64,000 nt of DNA. Source: Erythrobacteraceae bacterium CCH12-C2 (GTDB taxonomy: Bacteria; Pseudomonadota; Alphaproteobacteria; Sphingomonadales; Sphingomonadaceae). Where the stretch lies: NCBI GenBank assembly GCA_001556995.1, contig LSKF01000085.1, forward strand, positions 8,855-72,854, given 5' to 3'. Below are positions 15,233 to 25,939 of the stretch, in pieces. Positions within the stretch are counted from its first letter, which is position 1. The number at the start of each line of letters is the position of its first letter. The notes beneath the pieces are model-generated. The model was not told the origin of the DNA, did not search any database, and saw only the letters and a program-made list of their open reading frames with translations. Made by a program: the position numbers and the translations under genes.

Positions 15233-15928
15233 ATGGATGAAGCCGAACACGAAGCTGAACAGACCGCCCGCGAGGACGCTGCATCGAAGCTCTTTTCCGG
15301 GCCGGTGGACTTCCTGCTCTCGGCCCCGCAGCTGCAATTCCTGCCCGATCCAGTGGTGCCAGAAATCGCGTTCTGCGGCCGATCGAACGTGGGCAAGTCC
15401 TCGCTGCTCAATGCGCTGACCGGGAGACGCGCGATTGCGCGGGCTTCGGTGACGCCGGGACGCACGCAGGAGCTCAATTTCTTCGACGTGGGACGACCGC
15501 AGGAAGACGGCGCATTGCCGCTGTTCCGACTGGTCGACATGCCGGGCTACGGCTTTGCCAAGGCCCCGGTGAAGGTGGTCGAAAAGTGGAAGACGCTGGT
15601 CAAGAACTACCTGCGCGGCCGCGCGGTGCTGACCCGCACGCTGGTGCTGGTCGACAGCCGCCACGGGCTGAAGCAGGTCGACCGCGAGATGATGACCATG
15701 CTCGATGAAGCCGCCGCCAGCTACCGCGTCGTGCTGACCAAGACCGACAAGATCAAAGCGAGCGAGCTTGAAGCCGTTGCTAACCGCACGGCCGACGAAA
15801 TCCGCAAACACGTCGCCGCCTATCCCGAACTGCACCTTACCAGCAGCGAAAAAGGCATGGGCATCGCCGCCTTGCGCGCCGCAGTGGTGGGTGATGCGCT
15901 TGGCGAGGGATGGATGACAGAAGGCTAA
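15233..15928 (+). CDS. engB: Ribosome biogenesis GTP-binding protein EngB (YihA/YsxC)
   Basis: A 231-residue GTPase. G1 is GRSNVGKSSLLNAL, G2 includes SVTPGRTQELNFF, G3 is VDMPGYGFA, G4 is TKTDKIK and G5 is TSSEKGMG. EngB acts in late assembly of the 50S subunit. I chose the ATG giving MDEAEHEAEQ; an in-frame ATG 87 bases upstream would translate the intergenic repeat and is unlikely. A short acidic N-terminal extension (about 20 residues) precedes the GTPase fold. Confidence 0.95.
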   Translation: MDEAEHEAEQTAREDAASKLFSGPVDFLLSAPQLQFLPDPVVPEIAFCGRSNVGKSSLLNALTGRRAIARASVTPGRTQELNFFDVGRPQEDGALPLFRLVDMPGYGFAKAPVKVVEKWKTLVKNYLRGRAVLTRTLVLVDSRHGLKQVDREMMTMLDEAAASYRVVLTKTDKIKASELEAVANRTADEIRKHVAAYPELHLTSSEKGMGIAALRAAVVGDALGEGWMTEG

Positions 15929-16075
15929 ATTGCCTTACTGACATGCTTTGCGAACGTGTTGACTTACGCAGCTAACTGTTTCCAATCCTTGCGCTTTTTA
16001 CTTCGCATTAACCCAGTGTTATCCCTGATAGCCTGACCATTTCCCCCTCGCCGCCACGATGACAAGGGGACGAAA

Positions 16076-18253
16076 ATGCAAAGACTACGACCACTATCGA
16101 CACACGCCGGGCGCCTGACTTCGGCGCTTGCCATGGGGCTGCTTTTGGCCGGTTGCGGCTCGGATGAGACCGGAGGTGGCCTTGCCAGCTCGATTGCCAA
16201 GGCCGATGCGCCAGCCTTCGCCGCCGTTCCCGGCGCGCTCGAAGGCGGTGGGTCGGCTGTGATGATGGGAACGGTGCAGCCGGTGATTGGCGGCTGGCGC
16301 GAACGGATCATCAAAGCGGATGGCACTATCAATGCCGCTGAGTACCGCCGGATCGCAGCGAGTTACAACACTTCGTCGACCATGAGTTACCGACTTGGGC
16401 CAAGAGCTATCGATTTCGGGGTTGGGACCAATTCCGCGCCGCAGCTGTGGGGTCCGGACATGAAAAGTGGGCAGGCGCTGTGGTCCTATGGCACCCAGCC
16501 CGCGAGCGATCCCGGCGAGCCCAAAAAGTGCCTGCCGCCCAGCCAGCAGCCGCGCAGCGACGAGGAAGAACGCGCGCGCGGGCTCAAAGGCGGAGGCTGG
16601 CTGGTGGGTGGTCAGCACATCTTCGTCCCTGACGATCCTACCAGCCCCGATTACAAGTACGGGATCAGCAACATTCGCGGTGCGGATGGGGCGGTGTTCG
16701 ATACTGGCGGGCTGTGCATGCGGATGATCGCGAGCTGGAACCCGGACTGGTGGAACCGCAACAATATCGCCACGCCCGCCAACCCGCAGGTGCGCGCGCT
16801 CGCCAACGCGCGGCCCGATCTGCCGCTGGTGCCCGTGGCGATCGCCCGCGGTCGAGCCAATGCCAGCCAGATCAGCTTCGCCGCGTTCCGGGACGGCACC
16901 ATCGCGCCCATCGTGGTCGGCAACAGCGCGCCGGAATTCTTCGATTCGAACGCCCTGCGCCTTCCAGCTGGCATGGTGCCCACCGCGATGGCGGTGACGC
17001 CGTATAACGAATTCCTGGTGGTGAGCGTCTGGGACACCAACACGCTCACCGGCAAGCTCGCCTTCATCGCGCTGCGCCCGCGTCAGATGGCGGTCGGCAA
17101 TCCCAGCCAGACGCAGAACACCCGCTGGTACTGGGGCACGCCGGGGGCTTGGACCAATCGCGGCATGAAACTGCTCGGTTTTGTCGACCTGCCGTTCGCT
17201 GCGCCGACCAGTCTCGACGTTTCGAACAATGTGTTCCTCCAGAACCCACGCGGCTACAACGAAAACGACGATCCGGCGCGCGGCGATCTTTCGCGGCAAT
17301 CGGCGCGCGATCTGTGGCGCAGTGTCGATCCGATTTACCCTCGCGGGGACTTGCGATGGCACCAGATGGCGACGGGCGGTTACGCCGTGGTTGCCTCTCG
17401 CTCGGAGAACAAGGTCAGCTTCGTCGATATGACGCCGCTCTATCAGTACTACCGCGAAATGTATCTGACCACGCAGGCTAATTTCAACATCACTGTGGAC
17501 GCGAGTATCACAGACGGGAACAAGTGGCCGTTTTCCTTTGCCAAGGAAGCTCGCCAGAAGCCGGTTTTGACGACGACCCTCAATATTGCCCAGCCGACAA
17601 GCGTAAGTGCAGGGGTGCAGGCAAAGGGTTATTCCAACTCGCGCAGCGAAGAATACTTCGAGCACGTCAAGCGCTCCCCACGTGAGGCATGGTCCGGCGT
17701 CGAGCCTGAGCGCTACCTCGGCCGTAGCCGTGCCTTCGTCGCCTCGATGGACGGAACGGTGCGCGGGTTCAACGTTCAGGGGCTCAACTTCCCGACTTCG
17801 CCTGTCGGCAAGGCCGTATCTGCAACACCATTGTTCAGCTTCAACGCGGGGCGCAATCCGATCTTTGCCTATGTCAACGCGACCGCGACCGCGTCTGACG
17901 ACCTGTGGCTGGTCAGCCGTGGTGACCGCCGCATCACCTTTGCCTGGCCGACCGGCGATGTACAGTACAGCTTCACCGACAGGCGCCTGAATGATCCGGT
18001 TGCCGGTTCAGTCTCGTTCAACCAAGCGGGCTATGGCGGCAGCGGAGCGGGGCGTGCGGTCAATGCACCCTTCATCTCGGTGATGGATTTCATGGGCAGA
18101 CGGATCCATACCTATGCGGTCCACCCTCGCTTCCCCAATACTACCGAGCTTTATCCTTTCCGCGATCCGAATGGGCCGGTCAATGTTCTGTGGGGCTCCT
18201 CAGTGCTTTTCCCAGGCCGACCATTCATGATGGATCAGGAGGAGATTATCTGA
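16076..18253 (+). CDS. Large lipoprotein of unknown function (propeller-like)
   Basis: A 725-residue protein. The N-terminus is a lipoprotein signal (MGLLLAGC, lipid-modified cysteine at about residue 27), followed by a Gly/Ser-rich linker. The rest is rich in tryptophan, tyrosine and short repeats of the type GGYAVVASRSENKVSFVDMT, FVASMDGTVRGFNVQG and DDLWLVSRGDRRITFAW, which suggest a beta-propeller. I do not recognise the family. Lacking an Asp after the cysteine (it is Gly-Ser), it should be sorted to the outer membrane. It appears monocistronic. Confidence 0.7.
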   Translation: MQRLRPLSTHAGRLTSALAMGLLLAGCGSDETGGGLASSIAKADAPAFAAVPGALEGGGSAVMMGTVQPVIGGWRERIIKADGTINAAEYRRIAASYNTSSTMSYRLGPRAIDFGVGTNSAPQLWGPDMKSGQALWSYGTQPASDPGEPKKCLPPSQQPRSDEEERARGLKGGGWLVGGQHIFVPDDPTSPDYKYGISNIRGADGAVFDTGGLCMRMIASWNPDWWNRNNIATPANPQVRALANARPDLPLVPVAIARGRANASQISFAAFRDGTIAPIVVGNSAPEFFDSNALRLPAGMVPTAMAVTPYNEFLVVSVWDTNTLTGKLAFIALRPRQMAVGNPSQTQNTRWYWGTPGAWTNRGMKLLGFVDLPFAAPTSLDVSNNVFLQNPRGYNENDDPARGDLSRQSARDLWRSVDPIYPRGDLRWHQMATGGYAVVASRSENKVSFVDMTPLYQYYREMYLTTQANFNITVDASITDGNKWPFSFAKEARQKPVLTTTLNIAQPTSVSAGVQAKGYSNSRSEEYFEHVKRSPREAWSGVEPERYLGRSRAFVASMDGTVRGFNVQGLNFPTSPVGKAVSATPLFSFNAGRNPIFAYVNATATASDDLWLVSRGDRRITFAWPTGDVQYSFTDRRLNDPVAGSVSFNQAGYGGSGAGRAVNAPFISVMDFMGRRIHTYAVHPRFPNTTELYPFRDPNGPVNVLWGSSVLFPGRPFMMDQEEII

Positions 18254-18348
18254 CCTTGCCCTGCCGGTGCGCGGGAACAGCTCCTACCCCCGCTCGCGTA
18301 CCGGCACCAAACCCGCGTTTATCGCCCATAATCGCAGGCAACAAAAAA

Positions 18349-18378
18349 CCCCGGCGGTTCGCTCCGCCGGGGTTTCCT
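18349..18378 (-). terminator. Intrinsic terminator of groSL
   Basis: CCCCGGCGG and CCGCCGGGG (18349-18357 and 18364-18372) form a perfect 9-bp stem with a 6-base loop. On the minus strand it is followed by TTTTTTGTTG. It lies 27 bases after the groL stop. Confidence 0.9.
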
Positions 18379-18398
18379 TTTGCGTTTCAGTGCGAGGC

Positions 18399-20051
<1,653 letters not shown>

Positions 20052-20085
20052 TTAAGTGAACGAGAATAGCGAAAGGGTCAGGCGA

Positions 20086-20373
20086 TCAGCCCATGATCCC
20101 CATGATGTCGCTTTCCTTCATGATCAGCAGGTCTTCGCCGTTGATCTTGACTTCGGTGCCCGACCACTTGCCGAACAGGACGCGGTCGCCGACCTTGACG
20201 TCGAGCGCGATGCGATCGCCGTCGTCGTCACGGGCGCCTTCACCGACGGCGACGATTTCGCCTTCGCTGGGCTTTTCCTGAGCACTATCGGGGATGATGA
20301 TGCCGCCAGCGGTCTTCTGGTCGGCTTCGATGCGACGGACCACAACGCGGTCGTGCAGCGGACGAAATGCCAT
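20086..20373 (-). CDS. groS: Co-chaperonin GroES (10 kDa)
   Basis: A 95-residue protein, [20 protein letters not shown], with the mobile-loop sequence [18 protein letters not shown] at about 20-37 and the conserved [26 protein letters not shown] stretch. It caps the GroEL ring. I chose the ATG preceded by AGGAAA and giving the conserved N-terminus; the in-frame codons upstream overlap the CIRCE operator. Confidence 0.98.
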   Translation of the reverse strand: MAFRPLHDRVVVRRIEADQKTAGGIIIPDSAQEKPSEGEIVAVGEGARDDDGDRIALDVKVGDRVLFGKWSGTEVKINGEDLLIMKESDIMGIMG

Positions 20374-20406
20374 GTTTATGACCTTTCCTGAAATGGGTTG
20401 GTTTGC

Positions 20407-20433
20407 TTGGCACTCTCCTCTCGAGAGTGCCAA
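20407..20433. promoter_or_regulatory. CIRCE operator of groSL
   Basis: TTGGCACTC, nine bases, then GAGTGCCAA: the exact 9-9-9 inverted-repeat layout of CIRCE (consensus TTAGCACTC-N9-GAGTGCTAA) with one symmetrical change per arm. It lies 34 bases upstream of groS. HrcA is the repressor known to bind this element; hrcA is not in the window. Confidence 0.95.
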
Positions 20434-20555
20434 CGCAGCGGCATTTGGTCGCGGGGGCGGAATGAATCAACCCCTGCGCGTGCAAAAAATTTCGCGTCCC
20501 GTGCGATGGTGGCCAGCGCGGGCGGCGCGCTTGCGGGCTGCGGCCAATGGCGCCG

Positions 20556-21203
20556 CTATCCGCCCTCGTACACCATGCCGTTGACCAGGAACTTCACCGG
20601 AAGCGCCGGGTCGAAGAACAGCGGTACGGCCACGCCATCGCGATAAGCGCCTAGGTGTATATGCGGGTTCCGGGAGAAGCCGTTGTTCCCGACCCGTGCG
20701 ATCTCCTGGCCCGCCGAGACGGTCTCGCCGGCTTGCACCCGGATTGCCTGGACATGGGCGATCACCACATGGAGGCCATCGGCCCGCGCGATCACGACCG
20801 ACGACGCCCGGCCAGGCTGCATCACGCCCGGCTGGTTGACGTTCTCGTTGATGTGAACCGCGACGATTGTCCCGTCGATTGGCGCCAGAACCGGCCTGTT
20901 CCAGCCGAACCAGTCCTCGTTGGCCGTGCCCCCGTTGATGTAGGGCGTGCTCCAGCCAACGCCCTGATCATCGACCTTGACCGACGTTACGAGGCAATCC
21001 GTGCCCAGAGCATCGCCGAGAGCGGTAAGTTGTCCTGCGGGGTGGTAGGAACAGACGAAACTGACATCAAAAACGGGGCGAACCATGACCGGAGACGCAA
21101 CGGGCGAAGCGATCGGAGGCAAGGACTCTGCCGTTTCGGCAGGGTTTGCTGCCAGGGTTGAAGCCGCTGCCAGAAAAAGACCGCCAAACAAGTATCTAGC
21201 CAT
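20556..21203 (-). CDS. Exported M23/LytM-like protein, possibly non-catalytic
   Basis: A 215-residue protein with a signal peptide (ARYLFGGLFLAAASTLAANPAE). Residues about 95-205 form a lysostaphin/M23-like fold: RPVLAPIDGTIVAVHIN, LHVVIAHVQAIRVQAGETVSAGQEIARVGNNGFSRNPHIHLG. The HxH pair (HIHLG) and a single earlier His are present, but the usual first metal-binding motif (HxxxD before the GTPV-like strand) appears as NEDWFGWNRPV, without histidine. It may be an inactive LytM factor or use other ligands. AAGGGAG precedes the chosen ATG, and a BlaI-type palindrome lies directly upstream. Confidence 0.7.
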   Translation of the reverse strand: MARYLFGGLFLAAASTLAANPAETAESLPPIASPVASPVMVRPVFDVSFVCSYHPAGQLTALGDALGTDCLVTSVKVDDQGVGWSTPYINGGTANEDWFGWNRPVLAPIDGTIVAVHINENVNQPGVMQPGRASSVVIARADGLHVVIAHVQAIRVQAGETVSAGQEIARVGNNGFSRNPHIHLGAYRDGVAVPLFFDPALPVKFLVNGMVYEGG

Positions 21204-21215
21204 TGCCACTCCCTT

Positions 21216-21233
21216 CGACTACACATGTAGTCG
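21216..21233. promoter_or_regulatory. BlaI/MecI/CopY-type operator
   Basis: CGACTACACATGTAGTCG is a perfect 8-2-8 palindrome containing TACA-N2-TGTA, the core of BlaI/MecI-family operators (known sites read ACTACA-N2-TGTAGT). It sits immediately upstream of the ribosome-binding site of the exported M23-like gene. No BlaI homologue is encoded in the window, so the repressor would act in trans. Confidence 0.65.
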
Positions 21234-21381
21234 ATAAGCTTGGCCGCACAGTCCGTCAAGCCTTGCGTGCTGCGCCCGGGCGCAAGACATCCCGCCAAGG
21301 GAAGTGGGAGCCGGGGCGGGGTGGTCAAGGCTGACGGGCTCCGTTATCGCAGGGCCTGCCTTCAAGGAGACCCGCTCCCCC

Positions 21382-22245
21382 ATGTCCGCCCCCAAACTGC
21401 CGCCCAAGATCGCCGCCAGTCTCGGCGACGAGATCAATTTCGCCCATGAGGCATGGCTGTGGCTGAAGACCAACCTCGCCTATCTGACCGGCGCGGTGGC
21501 GGTGCTGGTGATCGGGGTGATCCTCGCCCGGCTGCTCTCGCGCTGGGCCGACCGCGCGCTGACCCGATCGGGCCGGATCGAGCCGACGGTCGCCAAGTTC
21601 CTCAGCAACATCATCAAGTATGCGCTGTGGGTGGTGGTGGCGGTGACGGTGCTGACCCAGTTCGGGGTCCAGACCACCAGCATCATCGCCGCCCTCGGCG
21701 GTCTGGCGCTGGCGGTGGGCCTCGCGTTGCAGGGCACGCTCAGCAATGTCGCGGCAGGCGTAATGATCCTGCTCCAGCGCCCGTTCCGCGTGGGCGAGAC
21801 GATCACCGCGGGCACCGTCAACGGCACGGTGCAAGCCATCAGTCTGTTTACTACCGAGGTGCTGCAACTCGATGGGCTTTACGTGATGGTCCCGAATAAC
21901 GAGCTATGGAACAAGCCGATCGTCAATTTCTCCCGTATGCCAACGCGGCGCTTCGAGCTGCTCATTGGCATTGCCTATTCGGACAGTATCGAGGAGGCGC
22001 GCAGGGCGCTTTTGGGGTTGGCTGAAGCCGATATCCGGGTGCTGGATGATCCAGCCCCGGTGGTGTTCGTGTCTGCGCTGGCCGATAGTGCTGTCACCAT
22101 CGGGATGCGGGTCTGGTGCAAGACCGAGGATTACCTCGGGCTATCGTGGTCACTGACCGAGGCGGCCAAGACCCGCTTTGCGGAGGTCGGAATCTCGATC
22201 CCCTTCCCACAGCGCGAAGTGCGCACGATCGGGGCCAAAGGCTAA
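21382..22245 (+). CDS. Small-conductance mechanosensitive channel (MscS family)
   Basis: A 287-residue inner-membrane channel. Hydrophobic spans lie at about 30-52, 72-92 and 100-125; the last is the pore helix region ALGGLALAVGLALQGTLSNVAAGVMILLQRPFRVGE with the Gly/Ala packing pattern of MscS TM3. The beta and C-terminal domains follow (VMVPNNELWNKPIVNFSRMPTRR). Such channels release solutes on hypo-osmotic shock. I chose the ATG behind AAGGAGA. It converges on the MATE gene with nine bases between the stops. Confidence 0.92.
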   Translation: MSAPKLPPKIAASLGDEINFAHEAWLWLKTNLAYLTGAVAVLVIGVILARLLSRWADRALTRSGRIEPTVAKFLSNIIKYALWVVVAVTVLTQFGVQTTSIIAALGGLALAVGLALQGTLSNVAAGVMILLQRPFRVGETITAGTVNGTVQAISLFTTEVLQLDGLYVMVPNNELWNKPIVNFSRMPTRRFELLIGIAYSDSIEEARRALLGLAEADIRVLDDPAPVVFVSALADSAVTIGMRVWCKTEDYLGLSWSLTEAAKTRFAEVGISIPFPQREVRTIGAKG

Positions 22246-22254
22246 CGCCCCGAG

Positions 22255-23640
22255 CTATCGCTGCGTCAGCCCCAGCACCTCGCGCCGGTTCCAGCGCCAT
22301 AGCAACCCGGCTGCGGCGCAGAACAGGCCGGTCGCGAGCCCGATCCAAACGCCTGTGCCTTCCAGCGGGGTGAAGAATCCGAGTCCCACCGACAACCCGA
22401 TCCCAGGCACCCAATAGCTGAAAATCGCAATCCACATCGGCACGCGGGTGTCCTGCAGGCCCCTCAGCGCTCCCGCCGCCACCGCTTGCACACCGTCTGC
22501 AAGCTGGAAGATCGCGGCGAGCACCAGATATTGCAGCGCAAATCCCACCAGTGCCGCGTTGGCCGGGGCATCGGGGTCAACATAAAGGCGCAGCAAGACC
22601 TCAGGGAACAGCACCATCGCCGCTGCGGTGAGCGACATGAACGCCGCGCCGATCCCCACCGCGACCCAACCTGCCCGGCCTGCGCCCGCAGGATCGCGCG
22701 CGCCGTAGAAATAGCCGACCCGGATCGCGGCGGCCTGCCCCACCCCGAACGGCACCTGAAACGCCAGCGCGGCGAGTTGCAGCGCTACCGTGTGCCCCGC
22801 CAGTTCAGCGGCGCCGAAGCGACCCATCAGGAATGCAGCTGCGCCGAAAATCCCCGCTTCGGCCGTGATGGTCAGCGCGATCGGCGTGCCGATCCGCAGC
22901 AACTGCGCGAAGCGTGCCCAGTCGGGCGACCAAAGCCGCCCGAACACGTGATAGCGGTGCAGCTTCCGGTCGAACCGGATCGCGACGACATAGGCACCAA
23001 CGGTGAACAACGCGGTGATGATCGTCGCCACCGCGGCTCCGGCGAGGCCAAGTTCGGGTGCCCCCAACTCGCCAAAGATGAAGGCGTAATTGGCGATCCC
23101 ATTGACGAAGATCCCCAGCCCCGTGATCGCCGTGGCAAAGATCGGCCGCCCCAGCGCCGAGACGAAACTGCGCAGTACCGCGGCCAGCAGCATCGGCACC
23201 ATCGAGAACACGATCACATTGTTATAGCTGTTCGCCAGCGCACGGATGCCGGGCTGTTGGCCAGAGATCTGCATAATCGGATCGAGCAACAGGCACAGCC
23301 CCATTCCTCCGATCCCCGCAATCACTGCGAGCCACAGCGCCATGCGCACCGCGCGGCGCACCGGGCGTAGCGCCGGGGCACGTGCTCCCAATTCCTCCGC
23401 GATGAGCGGCGCTACGGCACCGGTCAACCCTGTCAGTGCCCAAAGCATCAGTCCGAACAGCGACACCGCCAACGCCGATCCCGCGAGTTCCTGCTCGCCC
23501 AACCGCGCGATGAAGATAACGTCGATAGCGTAGGTGAGCATCTGTAGCAGGTTGGCAGCCGCAAGCGGCCCCGCGATACCCAGCGTGGCACGCAGCTCTG
23601 ACCCCCAGCCGGGCTTTTCGAGAGAAATCGCCTGTTGCAT
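22255..23640 (-). CDS. MATE-family efflux transporter (NorM-like)
   Basis: A 461-residue integral membrane protein with about twelve hydrophobic spans in two homologous halves. MATE hallmarks include the N-terminal ATLGIAGPLAAANLLQMLTYAIDVIFIARLGEQELAGSALA and, in the second half, LRIGTPIALTITAEAGIFGAAAFLMGRFGAAELAGHTVAL. Family members export cationic drugs or metabolites using Na+ or H+. The substrate is unknown. It appears monocistronic. Confidence 0.92.
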   Translation of the reverse strand: MQQAISLEKPGWGSELRATLGIAGPLAAANLLQMLTYAIDVIFIARLGEQELAGSALAVSLFGLMLWALTGLTGAVAPLIAEELGARAPALRPVRRAVRMALWLAVIAGIGGMGLCLLLDPIMQISGQQPGIRALANSYNNVIVFSMVPMLLAAVLRSFVSALGRPIFATAITGLGIFVNGIANYAFIFGELGAPELGLAGAAVATIITALFTVGAYVVAIRFDRKLHRYHVFGRLWSPDWARFAQLLRIGTPIALTITAEAGIFGAAAFLMGRFGAAELAGHTVALQLAALAFQVPFGVGQAAAIRVGYFYGARDPAGAGRAGWVAVGIGAAFMSLTAAAMVLFPEVLLRLYVDPDAPANAALVGFALQYLVLAAIFQLADGVQAVAAGALRGLQDTRVPMWIAIFSYWVPGIGLSVGLGFFTPLEGTGVWIGLATGLFCAAAGLLWRWNRREVLGLTQR

Positions 23641-23799
23641 CGTCGGTTCACTGCCCGCGGTCAGGCGAGCCGGTCCGAATAGGGGCGGCGGCGATTCGGG
23701 GAAAGACCAAATGCAGTCCGGTTCTCATGAAACCAGATCGGAGACGTGCACCGAGGCCCACCGCCCCCTCGGCGCGCACAGTTTCAATAGCGGTGAGAC

Positions 23800-24429
23800 T
23801 TATTCCGAAGCTGGCGTGGTCTTTACTTCAGTGGCCGGGTCTGGCGTCGAAACTTGCAGGGGTGCAGGTGCCGTGGCGGCAATCGCCAGCTCGATATCCT
23901 CGTCAATGAACCCGCCCACTTCTCCACCCTTGGGAAACACCGCACTCGTTCCGGTCACAAAAAAGCCGACCACCGGCACCAGGGCCACCGCGCCAATGAC
24001 GCCAGCGGTCCCGGTTACACCCTTGTCGTCGAACGAACCCGTCAAACGAATCTGGCGGCCGTTCACTCTAACAAACAGCAGGCGGGCGTTCAGTTTTCCG
24101 GACTTGCCCCACATGCCCTTGTTGCGGACATCGGTAATCTCCGCCCAGGCAGGGCTCCCCACAGGAATGACAACCGCCCCGTTGATTTCGACAGGAGCAG
24201 CCACTTCCAGCATGAAGCGCTGACCCACGCGTGCTGCCTTCTTCTCGGTCGTGATCTCTTCCATCAGACGAAGCTGGACAGGCGTCCCGGCCCGCAAGAC
24301 AGCATTGGTCGTGGCAACCGGAGCGACGGCCACCTCAGGCACAGCCGGGGTCGTCGGCACAGCCTCCTGCGCAACCAGAGGCGATGCCGCAAACGCAAGT
24401 GCTGCGAGCGCAAGAGCCGATTTGTTCAT
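23800..24429 (-). CDS. Exported protein of unknown function
   Basis: A 209-residue protein starting MNKSALALAALAFAASPLVAQ, a clear Sec signal with cleavage near residue 21. The mature chain begins with an Ala/Pro/Val-rich stretch, then has a beta-rich domain (TPVQLRLMEEITTEKKAARVGQRF, VPVGSPAWAEITDVRNKGMWGKSGKL) and a hydrophobic Gly-rich segment (GTAGVIGAVALVPVVGFFVTG) that may be a membrane insertion. I do not recognise the function. I chose the ATG that starts the signal peptide rather than one 45 bases upstream. Confidence 0.65.
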   Translation of the reverse strand: MNKSALALAALAFAASPLVAQEAVPTTPAVPEVAVAPVATTNAVLRAGTPVQLRLMEEITTEKKAARVGQRFMLEVAAPVEINGAVVIPVGSPAWAEITDVRNKGMWGKSGKLNARLLFVRVNGRQIRLTGSFDDKGVTGTAGVIGAVALVPVVGFFVTGTSAVFPKGGEVGGFIDEDIELAIAATAPAPLQVSTPDPATEVKTTPASE

Positions 24430-24570
24430 TGAATTTCCCCCGTCAGTTCGTTGCATTTTTTCACATTTCGCCAACGCCTAGTGTCAAGCATCAACCTGAA
24501 AGTCCAATGGATTACCGCGTCATAAGCAGATTTAATCGGGTGCTCAGATACGAAGATCATGAAAACGCAT

Positions 24571-24611
24571 ACAAAAAGGGGCGGCACCATTGCTGGCACC
24601 GCCCCGTTTTT
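24571..24611. terminator. Strong terminator after rplL (bidirectional-looking)
   Basis: GGGGCGGCACC and GGTGCCGCCCC form a perfect 11-bp stem (24578-24588 and 24595-24605) with a 6-base loop. The minus strand continues with TTTTTGTATG and the plus strand with GTTTTTCG. It ends the rplJ-rplL transcript. Confidence 0.92.
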
Positions 24612-24646
24612 CGATCAGTGGCAGGGCGCCGCAGCGCCCCATCCGC

Positions 24647-25024
24647 TTACTTGAGCTCGACGGTACCGCCGGCTTCTTCGATCTTCTTCTTGATGTCTTC
24701 GGCTTCAGCCTTCGAGACGCCTTCCTTGACGGCCTTGGGAGCCGATTCAACGAGGGTCTTGGCTTCGGTCAGACCGAGGCCGGTGATGGCACGGACTTCC
24801 TTGATCACCTGGATCTTCTTGCCGCCGTCGCCGGTCAGGATGACGTCGAATTCGGTCTGCTCTTCAGCAGCCGGGGCATCGCCGCCAGCGGCCGGACCAG
24901 CAGCAACCGCGACAGCAGCAGCGGCGCTCACGCCCCATGCTTCTTCGAGGGCCTTGGCGAGGTCGGCGGCTTCGAGCACGGTCAGCTTCGAAAGTTCTTC
25001 AACAAGCTTGGCAATATCGGCCAT
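24647..25024 (-). CDS. rplL: 50S ribosomal protein L7/L12
   Basis: A 125-residue acidic protein: N-terminal dimer domain [28 protein letters not shown], an Ala/Gly-rich hinge at about 35-52, and the C-terminal factor-binding domain with [28 protein letters not shown]. It forms the ribosome stalk that recruits translation GTPases. It lies 83 bases after rplJ in the same operon and is followed by a strong terminator. Confidence 0.97.
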   Translation of the reverse strand: MADIAKLVEELSKLTVLEAADLAKALEEAWGVSAAAAVAVAAGPAAGGDAPAAEEQTEFDVILTGDGGKKIQVIKEVRAITGLGLTEAKTLVESAPKAVKEGVSKAEAEDIKKKIEEAGGTVELK

Positions 25025-25107
25025 GATGGTTCACTCCAAATTGTGGCGGGGCAAAGGACACCATTGTCCGTGGCCCCAAGATAGTTTCGTCTGGCGAAAA
25101 ACGTCTC

Positions 25108-25623
25108 TTAGGCAGCGTCCTTGTCCGCGTATGCGGCAAACACACGGGCGACCTTCGCGGCGGGTGCGGTAACGACCTGGGCGATCTTCGTCGCAGGTGC
25201 GTTGACCAGACCGATGAGCTTGGCGCGCATCTCGTCGAGGCTCGGCATCGTGGCAAGCGCCTTGATCCCGGCTTCATCGAGCACCACCGAACCCAGCGAA
25301 CCGCCGACGATTTCGAGCTTGTCGTTCGACTTGGCGAAATCGACAGCGGCCTTGGCAGCCGCGACCGGGTCCTTCGACCAGGCCAGCCCGACCGGACCGG
25401 TGAGCATGTCACCGAGCCCGACATAGTCGGTGTCTTCAAGGGCGAGCTTGGCGAGACGGTTCTTCGCAACCTTATAGGACGCACCAACTTCGCGCATCTT
25501 CCCGCGCAGGTCGGTGGACTGAGCCACCGTCATGCCGAGGTTACGGGTGACAACCACCACGCCGACCTCGTTGAAGACCGCATTGAGTTGGGCAACCGCG
25601 TCGGCTTTCTGCGAACGATCCAT
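25108..25623 (-). CDS. rplJ: 50S ribosomal protein L10
   Basis: A 171-residue protein, MDRSQKADAVAQLNAVFNEV, with the RNA-binding N-terminal domain (VAKNRLAKLAL near residue 57) and C-terminal helices that hold L7/L12 dimers. It anchors the stalk to 23S rRNA and in many bacteria represses its own operon by binding the mRNA leader. AAGGAG precedes the chosen ATG. Unlike the usual order it is not followed by rpoB, which lies in the opposite direction. Confidence 0.96.
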   Translation of the reverse strand: MDRSQKADAVAQLNAVFNEVGVVVVTRNLGMTVAQSTDLRGKMREVGASYKVAKNRLAKLALEDTDYVGLGDMLTGPVGLAWSKDPVAAAKAAVDFAKSNDKLEIVGGSLGSVVLDEAGIKALATMPSLDEMRAKLIGLVNAPATKIAQVVTAPAAKVARVFAAYADKDAA

Positions 25624-25870
25624 GCCATACTCCTTCACAAATGGCCGCGAGGGATGGCTCCCGCACGGCCGGCTACGTTTTGTCCATGCACACAGCCGAG
25701 GCTGCGCGCACGAGCGAGTCCGTCGAAAGGGAAGGAGGGTGTGCACCGCCATCATGGCAGGCACGCAGGGCGGCTGCTTGCGCGGGCCGCCGAAATCTCG
25801 TTTCCCCGTCTAGGCTGGAGATTAAGGAGGCCCGATTGCCTCCACCAACTGTCTCGGACGGATGACCGGC
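25624..25870 (-). promoter_or_regulatory. Structured leader/promoter region of rplJL
   Basis: About 250 bases without a credible gene precede rplJ. On the minus strand they can form several hairpins: GGAGGC/GCCTCC, GGCGGC/GCCGCC, and an 11-bp stem with wobble pairs at 25687-25710 (TGCGCGCAGCC against GGCTGTGTGCA). Leaders of rplJ transcripts commonly carry an L10-binding kink-turn structure; I cannot confirm that fold here, so the autoregulatory role is inference. Confidence 0.4.
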
Positions 25871-25874
25871 AAAA

Positions 25875-25904
25875 GCACGAGGCCCGCCAGTCGGGGCGGG
25901 CCTC
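25875..25904 (-). terminator. Terminator of the DUF2975-XRE operon
   Basis: GAGGCCCGCC and GGCGGGCCTC (25879-25888 and 25895-25904) form a perfect 10-bp stem with a 6-base loop; on the minus strand GTGCTTTT follows. It separates the regulator operon from rplJL. Confidence 0.8.
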
Positions 25905-25939
25905 TAGATAGTTGGGCGCGAGAGTCAAGCAAAATGGGG

